Shown in pieces: positions 1 through 5,101 of a stretch of 5,101 nucleotides of DNA (position 1 is the first letter of the stretch; every line of letters starts with the position of its first letter). The DNA is from CAZKYP01 sp964556885. GTDB lineage: Bacteria > Planctomycetota > Phycisphaerae > Sedimentisphaerales > Anaerobacaceae. Location of the stretch: NCBI GenBank assembly GCA_964556885.1, contig CAZKYP010000237.1:1-5101 (forward strand), written 5' to 3'. The notes under the pieces are model-generated. The model worked only from the letters and a program-made list of their open reading frames with translations. It did no database searches and was not told the origin of the DNA. Position numbers and translations under genes: made by a program.

Positions 1-37
1 CCTCAAAGCAAGACACAATGCGGTTGCTTAATTTCAT
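1..37 (-). CDS. Possible start of a further operon gene, cut by window edge
   Basis: An ATG lies 19 nt after the stop codon of the ABC ATPase on the same strand, and its frame stays open to the window edge, giving MKLSNRIVSCFE. The short spacing and same orientation are what one expects of the next gene in the ABC operon, and FtsX-type operons often carry a second permease or a small exported protein at this point. Only 12 codons are visible, no Shine-Dalgarno sequence precedes the ATG, and an open frame this short is easily due to chance. The product cannot be identified. Confidence 0.3.
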   Translation of the reverse strand, partial: MKLSNRIVSCFE

Positions 38-56
38 CGGCCAGTTAGATTTCGAA

Positions 57-737
57 TTATTGCTCGGTAATTTTTCCATCATTCAGGATATATCCTCTGT
101 CTGTTAACTTCCGTGGAAAATCACCGTGAGTACAAACAACAAGTGATGCCTTTCGAGATATGACAAGATTGACCAGGCTCTCAATAACAGCCCCGGCAGT
201 CTCTTCATCCACATCACCGGTAGGCTCATCCGCAAATACAATCCTCGGACTATTGATCAACGCACGAGCAACAGCGACGCGCTGCTGCTGACCTATACTT
301 AATTCCGACGGCAAATGATCCACCCTATCGGAAAGACCCAGCTCAGTGAGAAGCTCAAGTGCTTTTTGCCGCCGCTTCGAACGAGAAAGTTTCGTATGTA
401 CTAACGCCGCCTCGACATTTTCACGTGCGGTCCATGAAGGCAGGAGATTGAAGTTCTGGAAGATAAAACCAATGTTGTCCCGTCTTAACTGTGTCAGTTT
501 TTTAGAACCGAGCTTGTCGATAGATTGACCTGCAATTTCCACACAACCTGAGCTGGGTTTATCAAGACCTGCCAGAATTTGTAATAGTGTCGTCTTGCCG
601 GTTCCGCTTCGACCTCGAATCAGCACAATCTGCCCTGCCTGTACAGAAAAAGTTACACCGGAAAGAACTTCAGTTCGTTTGCCCCGCGAGACAAAACGTT
701 TAGTGACATCGCAACATGAAATAATCGTATCATTCAT
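57..737 (-). CDS. ABC transporter ATP-binding protein, MacB/LolD-type
   Basis: This 226-residue protein is a single cytoplasmic nucleotide-binding domain of the usual length for the MacB/LolD/FtsE class, and it should hydrolyse ATP to drive the adjacent FtsX-type permease. Visible motifs in order are Walker A GRSGTGKTT (residues 42-50, Lys48), the Q-loop FQNFNLLP (Gln94), the signature LSIGQQQR (146-153), Walker B RIVFADEP (165-172, catalytic Glu171), the D-loop GDVD (174-177) and the switch His204 in VVCTHGDF. EPTGDVD corresponds to the EPTGNLD typical of this class. The signature has Ile in place of the first Gly of LSGGQ; the second Gly and Gln are kept, so the protein is probably active. 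The frame is open upstream to 896, but that stretch lies inside the permease gene. The ATG at 737 begins a normal ABC N-terminus (MNDTIISCCDVTKRF) 4 nt after the permease stop, implying translational coupling. No Shine-Dalgarno is seen. The substrate is not determined. Confidence 0.93.
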   Translation of the reverse strand: MNDTIISCCDVTKRFVSRGKRTEVLSGVTFSVQAGQIVLIRGRSGTGKTTLLQILAGLDKPSSGCVEIAGQSIDKLGSKKLTQLRRDNIGFIFQNFNLLPSWTARENVEAALVHTKLSRSKRRQKALELLTELGLSDRVDHLPSELSIGQQQRVAVARALINSPRIVFADEPTGDVDEETAGAVIESLVNLVISRKASLVVCTHGDFPRKLTDRGYILNDGKITEQ

Positions 738-741
738 AGCA

Positions 742-1971
742 TTAAAAACAACGCAACAGAGTTGAAGGTCTCTTATATCCGGCCCAGCACGCAGGAATAA
801 TCCCCGCCACCAAACCTCCGAATAGTGATAAAATAACAGCAACACACGAAATCCCAAGCCATAATTCCCAGCGGACAGATATGTCCATAGCAACAAGCGG
901 TTTCATGAGTAAAGTCGGTACTAACAATAATACAAGCAAAATTGCAATTACAGCCCCTACTGCTGCCTGCAAAATCGATTCCAGCATAACCTGACTCATA
1001 ATTCGTCCGTTTGAAAAACCGATAGTCTTTAGAATACCTATTTCCCGCCTGCGCTCAATCATCGAAGTCAACTGTGACATCATCGCAAGCAGTACGGTAA
1101 AGACACCGATGGCCACCACAAGCAGCGTAATCGAAATTGCACTGATTCGGTTGGCTTTTGCGGCCGGTTTATAACAGGCATAACTCGATATAACAAGATC
1201 GGGATATAATGATTTCACCGCCCGAATAGCCTGGTCCTGCTCTGAGCTTTGGCCGACTTCCACAAGGATAAGATTAGCTTGTCCTTTAAGTGAGAATTCC
1301 GGCAGTTGTGAATTCACTAATCCCTCGGCATCTTCATACAACATGTAAATATCCGACTTGGCGGGACGAATGCCCGGATTAATAATCCCGAGCACGGAAA
1401 ATTCCTTACCTGCTATCGGGATAGTATCCCCAACATCAATTTGTCTTAACTGAGCATAGGCCTGCTCCAGCAAAACCTTGCCCCTTCCATCACCCTCGGC
1501 GAGAAACTCTCCCTTGACGATATCCGTAGCCGCACAACATGTCGTCCCTACAACCATCGAATCATCGGGATTAAAGCCCCCGATAGTAAACAAGTAACCA
1601 TCGTTAGGATCGCGAAATCTGTACTGCAAATATGGTGCGGCTGCGGCTACGGTGGACAGATCCCTGATTTTATCTACAAATTCATGCGGCATCAGATTAA
1701 CCAACATGCCGAAGGCCACGAATCCTTCGCTTTTTATTTGTTCATTCATAATGGCCTGGCACGGCCCGCACGAAGCCATATTTGCCGGGGAGAAAACAAC
1801 AAAATGTGTCCCTGTGTGATCGAGAATTTTAGAACTGCCCTCCTTCGAAGCCAAAAGGATACCAACCAGCACAATCATGCTCGTCACAGCCAGAGAATAT
1901 CCCAGGATGTTGATTATTGTCCGGGCCTTTCGACGGCCAAGCTCACACAATGCATATCGAAGTATATCCAT
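742..1971 (-). CDS. FtsX/MacB-family ABC permease with cysteine motifs in the periplasmic domain
   Basis: This 409-residue protein has the MacB-type plan. A cytoplasmic N-terminal helix (MDILRYALCELGRRKARTII) leads into TM1 (about 20-41), then a roughly 235-residue extracytoplasmic MacB-PCD-like domain, then three C-terminal membrane helices (about 277-298, 330-355 and 370-393). After TM2 comes the conserved FtsX stretch RRREIGILKTIGFSNGRI (308-325), which contacts the ATPase. Such permeases work as dimers with two ATPase copies and transmit force to the periplasm or extrude lipids, peptides or drugs. The periplasmic domain carries CGPC (68-71), a thioredoxin-like CxxC, and a vicinal pair in TTCCAATD (143-150). 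From memory, related permeases occur in iron/metal loci of the Cj1660-Cj1663 type (DUF2318 proteins, FtsX permeases and an ATPase), so a metal or redox role is possible but unproven. The ATG at 1971 fits the family's N-terminus; no Shine-Dalgarno is visible upstream. The gene overlaps nothing and is followed at 4 nt by the ATPase. Confidence 0.9.
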   Translation of the reverse strand: MDILRYALCELGRRKARTIINILGYSLAVTSMIVLVGILLASKEGSSKILDHTGTHFVVFSPANMASCGPCQAIMNEQIKSEGFVAFGMLVNLMPHEFVDKIRDLSTVAAAAPYLQYRFRDPNDGYLFTIGGFNPDDSMVVGTTCCAATDIVKGEFLAEGDGRGKVLLEQAYAQLRQIDVGDTIPIAGKEFSVLGIINPGIRPAKSDIYMLYEDAEGLVNSQLPEFSLKGQANLILVEVGQSSEQDQAIRAVKSLYPDLVISSYACYKPAAKANRISAISITLLVVAIGVFTVLLAMMSQLTSMIERRREIGILKTIGFSNGRIMSQVMLESILQAAVGAVIAILLVLLLVPTLLMKPLVAMDISVRWELWLGISCVAVILSLFGGLVAGIIPACWAGYKRPSTLLRCF

Positions 1972-2005
1972 GATTCACTAAATCAATCCGAAATAATTAT
2001 TGACT

Positions 2006-2105
2006 NNNNNNNNNNNNNNNNNNNNNNNNNNNNNNNNNNNNNNNNNNNNNNNNNNNNNNNNNNNNNNNNNNNNNNNNNNNNNNNNNNNNNNNNNNNNNNN
2101 NNNNN
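2006..2105. other. Assembly gap (100 N)
   Basis: There are exactly 100 consecutive Ns, the conventional filler for a scaffold join of unknown length. The missing segment contains at least the 3' end of the beta-helix gene and may contain the promoter of the ABC operon or whole genes. To the left of the gap a frame ending SIIISD and TGA (1983-2003) happens to line up with the beta-helix frame across 100 Ns. That agreement means nothing unless the true gap equals 100 modulo 3. Confidence 0.97.
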
Positions 2106-3446
2106 TCCTTGACGCGCATTATTTAAAGGCAAAGAACGAAGTCCCTTCCCTGAATTTCCCGCTACAATACAGTTTGTCATTACAAGCTCGCTGTCATTAC
2201 TGACTTCGACACCGCAGTCGTCATTTCCTGCTACAACACAGTGACTTAACTGCAATTCAGCTCCTGAGCAACTGATGCCTGTTGCTCCACCACCGATTAT
2301 TAATCCCTCAAGTTTGACTTTTCCGCCCGGTAAAACCTTTATTACAGGCGACTGGCCTTCCCCGGAAATTGTGGTAAGAGAAACAATCGCAGAATCCTTT
2401 GGATTGTCGCAGCGAATTGTCAATTCCTTCGCAGGTATAATGATATTCTCTTTATACATGCCCGGCGAAAGAAGGATTGTCTGGCCGGAATCGGCAAAGT
2501 TCACAGCGGCCTGGATGGATGTGAATCGCTGAGATGTTGTGAGATTGGAAACCGGCCCGTTCGGATCCGGCAGGAACGCCTCGACGCTCACCCAGTATAC
2601 GTCCGCAGTACCGGCTGCGGTGCCGGAATAGAATAGATACTTATAATCCGGGGATATATAGGCCGAACTTTCCGTTCCCGACGTATTGATGGTTGGGCCC
2701 AGGTTCTTGGGATCCGTCCAGCCGCCCTGCCCATCAGGGAAGCTCACATACAAATCAGAATTTCCGAAACCACCGGGCCTGCCAGACATAAAAACGATAT
2801 AATCTTCATTCGGGCCGGGGGCAGGGCCGCAATCGCCGCTGCTGGTGTTCAGGTTGCGGAAATTAACTGCCTGTGTGAACTGCCCGTTTTCATACAGAAC
2901 TTTCCATAAATCACATCCCCCCACACCGCCGGAACGCCATGAGCAAATCCACATGTTTCCAAGAGTCGAGACATGACAGCTCCATTCGGCCTGAGAAGAA
3001 CTCACCGGCGAGTTGACAACCGTCGGACTTGACCAGCCTGTTGACGTTCGAGTTACCCTGTAAATATTGGGGGAACTCATGCTGAAATACAAATATTGAT
3101 CGTCATTGGCCAGACTCGGGCAGAGGGAAAGATTATTGGAAAATGAAGCCCGCCTCGGTGTCGTCCATTGCCCATTTTCATAGTGGGTTTCAAAAATCTG
3201 GTAGCTCGACCAGTTCGAAGTCCTTGTGACAAAATAATATTCAGTCCCGTCTTTAGTGAAGCAAATGTTGTTTTCGTAACGGTTGGACAGACTTACAAAT
3301 CCGGGAGCGAAAATCTTAGGGACCATACCCGGCGGTTCCTGGCCCATATAAGGGGCCGGTTCAGTATTATCCGCACCGGCATTCAAGCCAAGCAAAGCTA
3401 TTATCAACGATACGCAACATATAAACCATATTTTTCGAGTTACCAT
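2106..3446 (-). CDS. Secreted PD40-type beta-propeller / parallel beta-helix protein, 3' end lost in gap
   Basis: 447 residues are visible. Residues 1 to about 25 form a signal peptide: positive VTRK, hydrophobic FICCVSLIIALLGL, then a small-residue region NAGA. Residues about 50-290 contain degenerate propeller blades of the TolB/PD40 type, for example NSDLYVSFPDGQGGW followed by NLGPTINT and then SPDYKYLFYS. From about residue 305 the sequence becomes a right-handed parallel beta-helix: FTSIQAAVNFADSGQTILL and PGMYKENI are the typical entry strands of NosD/pectate-lyase-like folds, followed by rungs with HCVVAGN (402-408) and NCIVAGN (425-431), 23 residues apart. Pairs of this kind usually bind or process polysaccharide or act as surface proteins; no catalytic residues can be assigned. 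The ATG at 3446 is preferred over a TTG at 3464 because AAAGGA lies 8 nt upstream and the signal peptide then starts normally. The C-terminus is unknown, so a sorting signal or anchor cannot be excluded. Confidence 0.85.
2155..2242 (-). repeat. 69-bp-spaced imperfect direct repeat encoding two beta-helix rungs
   Basis: Positions 2155-2173 and 2224-2242 match at 17 of 19 bases, with a period of exactly 69 bp (23 codons). They encode the paralogous rungs around NCIVAGN and HCVVAGN. The repeat is in frame and protein-driven. It sits close to the assembly gap, so more rungs of this kind may be missing there. Confidence 0.7.
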
Positions 3447-3462
3447 TTCCTTTTTCCTTTCC
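3447..3462 (-). promoter_or_regulatory. Ribosome binding site of the propeller/beta-helix gene
   Basis: Read on the minus strand this is GGAAAGGAAAAAGGAA directly before ATG 3446. The AAAGGA at 3460-3455 ends 8 nt from the start codon, a normal spacing. This decides in favour of ATG 3446 over the TTG at 3464. It is the only clear Shine-Dalgarno-like site among the genes of this window. Confidence 0.7.
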
Positions 3463-3492
3463 AAAACAGTTAAATTACAAGGTATATTTATT

Positions 3493-3504
3493 AGGATTAA
3501 TCCT
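3493..3504. promoter_or_regulatory. Perfect 12-bp palindrome, possible operator
   Basis: AGGATTAATCCT is perfectly self-complementary and lies in the divergent intergenic region, 46 bp upstream of the minus-strand gene's ATG and 121 bp upstream of the sigma gene's ATG. Its position fits the promoter zone of the secreted-protein gene, where a dimeric regulator could bind. There is no second copy in the window and no binding protein is known, so the role is inferred from symmetry and location only. A palindrome of this length is unlikely but not impossible by chance in AT-rich DNA. Confidence 0.4.
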
Positions 3505-3552
3505 GTATTTGGCGAGATGTTTCACTTTTTTTTCGCTTTCTGATATCCCGTC

Positions 3553-3590
3553 AAAATGCCGAAAAATCTCGAAAAATATTGAAACGCAAA
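3553..3590 (+). promoter_or_regulatory. Helically phased A-tracts (probable curved DNA / UP-like element)
   Basis: Runs of A begin at 3553 (A4), 3562 (A5), 3572 (A5) and 3582 (A3), spaced 9-10 bp apart, with GAAAAAT repeated at 3561 and 3571. Phasing with the helical repeat is the classic pattern of intrinsically bent DNA. The tracts lead up to, and slightly overlap, the proposed -35 box of the sigma gene, where curved or A-rich DNA commonly raises promoter activity. A T8 run at 3526-3533 lies further upstream. Confidence 0.5.
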
Positions 3591-3608
3591 GAATATATAT
3601 GGGATAAT
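3579..3608 (+). promoter_or_regulatory. Predicted sigma-70-type promoter of the sigma-factor gene
   Basis: TTGAAA (3579-3584, five of six to the -35 consensus) is followed by an 18-bp spacer and GATAAT (3603-3608, five of six to the -10 consensus), with an extended -10 TG at 3600-3601. Transcription would start near 3615, leaving a leader of only about 11 nt before ATG 3626. That agrees with the lack of any Shine-Dalgarno sequence there. The promoter is housekeeping-like and does not look autoregulated by an ECF sigma. Confidence 0.5.
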
Positions 3609-3625
3609 AACGATTAAGTTATAAT

Positions 3626-5005
3626 ATGAAGATAGATATAAACACTATCAGGGCCGCCCAGCGCGGTGAATCCGAAAGTATGGCCGATTTATCTATGGTG
3701 GCCAACAAGCGGGCCTTCACATACATATACCGCCTTACAATCGATTACCACTTATCCCAGGACCTGGCCCAGGAGACAGTTCTGGACCTAATCAAATCCC
3801 TCCCGAAACTGGACTTCGACCATACAAACTTTTTCTGGTCGTGGCTGTACCGTACGGCCCTCGGAAAGGTCCAGCATCATTTCCGGGCACAGGGCAATAA
3901 TAAAATCCGCAAAAATACGACCCTGGATAACAGTAAACTCGAAAGATATCTGGCAGGTTTCGAAAGCGGTATTAATACATTGATGAAAAAAGAAATGAGG
4001 AAGGCCGTTATTGATGCCATGCAGAATGTAAGGCTGCGATATCGAAATATTCTCACGCTCCGCTGCCTGGACAATCTCTCTTATACAGAAATCGCTGCCA
4101 TATCCGGAGGAAGCGAACTGCAGGCAAGGTTATTATTTTTCCGAGCCAAAAGGTCCCTCCAGCATGAGCTTGCAAGAAAAGGCATCAGAAGAGACCAGAT
4201 TCTATCGGCTTTGGGGGTCTTCGGGGTCCTTACCGCTGCAATTACTGACAACGCCGCTGCGGCTGCGTCAATTTCCGCCGCTACGTTAACGGCCGGCTCC
4301 GCCACAACTTTTCTCGGAATCTCGGTATCCAACATCGCCGCAACGACTGTTGTCGGCATTATCACTTTGTCAATCGTCACCGGTGTCATTATAAAACAGA
4401 TTAACCGTTACAAGCCCCCACCACTAATAGCACCGACGCTGACATATGTAAATCCAATACCACACCCGTTTGAAAATCTGCTGTACCTGCTGGATAGAAA
4501 TGAGTTCTCCGGCCCGACACAGGTAACTAATTCAGGAGATCCCGACGGTGACGGTTTCATGGTAGTTGACACTTCCATTGAAAAAACAACACCGTATATA
4601 TCCACGCCCGATGAAGCCCTCGTGCAGGACACCAAAGGAATTCTGAACCTGATCATGCCATATAATCACTGGGTCGAAGTAGAATTTGACGGTCCGATTG
4701 TAGACGGTCCCGGCCCGGATTTGTTCTATACTGGATGGAACTGCAGGTCAATGCGTGTGGTCCTTATCGACGAACAGGGGCAACAGTTTATGCTTCCGAT
4801 TTTGAACTGCCTGCCGGATTGCCCGGCGAGATGTTTCTGCAATCAAATCGCCCCATTCGATTTGGCCGATTTCAATCTGGATTTCACACCCGTCAGAGTC
4901 CGTCTCCAGGGTATCTACGGCATGAGCCCGTATAACGGCTTCCAACTGTCACTCGTCCGAGCAAGAATCGCAAACCAGCAAGTTGAACAAAACGATATGA
5001 ATTAA
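3626..5005 (+). CDS. ECF-like sigma factor fused to a transmembrane segment and Cys-containing C-terminal domain
   Basis: The 459-residue protein is more than twice the length of a plain ECF sigma factor (about 170-200). Region 2 spans about 25-90 and includes DLAQETVLDLIKSLP and FFWSWLYRTAL, the stretch that binds core polymerase and the -10 element. Region 4 spans about 123-185, with the helix-turn-helix LSYTEIAAISGGSELQARLL. An Ala/Thr-rich hydrophobic stretch (192-258) follows and ends in a strong membrane helix (about 238-257). Residues 262-459 form a separate domain, starting with a Pro-rich linker (KPPPLIAP). It contains the acidic loop DPDGDG (305-310), the segment FDGPIVDGPGPDLFYTGW (354-371) and cysteines at 373, 395, 399, 403 and 405. 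With sigma regions inside and one membrane pass, this domain should face outward. Planctomycetal sigma factors with C-terminal extensions are known; the ligand and promoter targets of this one are not. ATG 3626 is kept because INTIRAAQRGE matches the usual ECF N-terminus. No separate anti-sigma gene is visible. Confidence 0.88.
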   Translation: MKIDINTIRAAQRGESESMADLSMVANKRAFTYIYRLTIDYHLSQDLAQETVLDLIKSLPKLDFDHTNFFWSWLYRTALGKVQHHFRAQGNNKIRKNTTLDNSKLERYLAGFESGINTLMKKEMRKAVIDAMQNVRLRYRNILTLRCLDNLSYTEIAAISGGSELQARLLFFRAKRSLQHELARKGIRRDQILSALGVFGVLTAAITDNAAAAASISAATLTAGSATTFLGISVSNIAATTVVGIITLSIVTGVIIKQINRYKPPPLIAPTLTYVNPIPHPFENLLYLLDRNEFSGPTQVTNSGDPDGDGFMVVDTSIEKTTPYISTPDEALVQDTKGILNLIMPYNHWVEVEFDGPIVDGPGPDLFYTGWNCRSMRVVLIDEQGQQFMLPILNCLPDCPARCFCNQIAPFDLADFNLDFTPVRVRLQGIYGMSPYNGFQLSLVRARIANQQVEQNDMN

Positions 5006-5012
5006 CAGACAC

Positions 5013-5101
5013 ATGATTATGTGCAGTTTATTTAAGGGAGGCGAAAAATCGTTCGAATCTGGGGAGGAAATTGCCGGTAATATCGAAAGAGCCTATTACG
5101 C
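5013..5101 (+). CDS. Possible coupled gene downstream of the sigma factor, cut by window edge
   Basis: An ATG 7 nt after the sigma factor's stop opens a frame that continues for 29 codons to the window edge, starting MIMCSLFKGGEKSFESG. A second in-frame ATG at 5019 is an alternative start. The close spacing suggests translational coupling, and there is no Shine-Dalgarno before either ATG. The visible part is polar and charged with no signal peptide or recognisable domain. In other bacteria the gene after an ECF sigma is often its anti-sigma factor or an effector, but nothing here supports that assignment. Confidence 0.35.
   Translation, partial: MIMCSLFKGGEKSFESGEEIAGNIERAYY

Noticed and set aside
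6..29. Inverted repeat AAGCAA / TTGCTT after the ATPase stop
   Set aside because: Six-bp stem with a 12-nt loop and no T-run on the minus strand; not a credible terminator, and it overlaps a possible next gene.
738..896. N-terminal extension of the ATPase by 53 residues in the same frame
   Set aside because: It overlaps the 3' end of the permease gene, has no ABC-like sequence, and the normal family N-terminus starts at ATG 737.
1684..2112. Plus-strand open frame antisense to the permease and running into the Ns
   Set aside because: It is the shadow of a strongly supported gene, has no recognisable domain, and its end depends on unknown bases.
3444..3464. TTG at 3464 as start of the propeller/beta-helix gene
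   Set aside because: The extension consumes the purine-rich ribosome binding site, while ATG 3446 has a well-placed AAAGGA and begins a standard signal peptide.
3620..3625. Perfect TATAAT directly before the sigma gene's ATG
   Set aside because: Transcription would start downstream of ATG 3626 and drop the conserved INTIRAAQRGE start, and no -35 lies 17 bp upstream. It is most likely a chance match in AT-rich DNA; the 3579-3608 promoter fits better.
4081..4389. Minus-strand open frame opposite the Ala-rich part of the sigma factor
   Set aside because: Low-complexity Ala/Val composition mirrors the GC-biased codons of the real gene; no start signal or domain.
5010..5023. Small hairpin CACAT-GATT-ATGTG after the sigma gene
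   Set aside because: Five weak base pairs, no T-tract, so not a terminator; it overlaps the possible downstream start.
5036..5068. Strong Shine-Dalgarno-like GGGAGG (5036-5041) and GGGGAGGA (5061-5068)
   Set aside because: No ATG or GTG follows either at usable spacing; the only candidate, TTG 5071, is about 3 nt from the second, too close. They more likely lie inside the 5013 frame.

Overview
The window looks like a fragment of a draft or metagenome-assembled bacterial genome, most likely Planctomycetota (Phycisphaerae or Sedimentisphaerales type). This rests on two gene styles that I associate with that group: an ECF-like sigma factor carrying a long Ala-rich, membrane-anchored C-terminal extension, and a secreted protein that joins PD40-type beta-propeller repeats to a right-handed parallel beta-helix. 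The lineage is an inference from architecture; there is no rRNA or other marker here.

Layout, left to right. Positions 1-1971 hold a minus-strand ABC transporter unit of the MacB/LolD type: an FtsX-family permease (742-1971) followed 4 nt later by its ATPase (57-737). A further minus-strand reading frame starts at 37 and runs off the left edge, so the operon may continue. A run of exactly 100 Ns (2006-2105) is an assembly gap, probably of unknown true size. To its right, also on the minus strand, lies the 3'-truncated gene for the propeller/beta-helix secreted protein (2106-3446). A 179-bp AT-rich divergent intergenic region (3447-3625) holds a purine-rich ribosome binding site for the minus gene, a perfect 12-bp palindrome, helically phased A-tracts and a good sigma-70-type promoter for the plus gene. 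The plus-strand gene (3626-5005) encodes the sigma factor fused to a transmembrane segment and a roughly 200-residue C-terminal domain with a Cys cluster. A possible coupled gene starts at 5013 and runs off the right edge.

How they may work together. The ABC pair should form a mechanotransmission-type transporter or extruder. Its periplasmic domain carries CGPC and CC cysteine motifs, suggesting a metal or redox link. The sigma factor appears to carry its own membrane anchor and an extracytoplasmic domain in the same polypeptide, which would make it a one-protein signal transducer. It is divergent from the secreted protein, and the shared control region makes that gene a natural candidate target. 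Because of the N gap, a functional link between the secreted protein and the ABC operon cannot be assumed.
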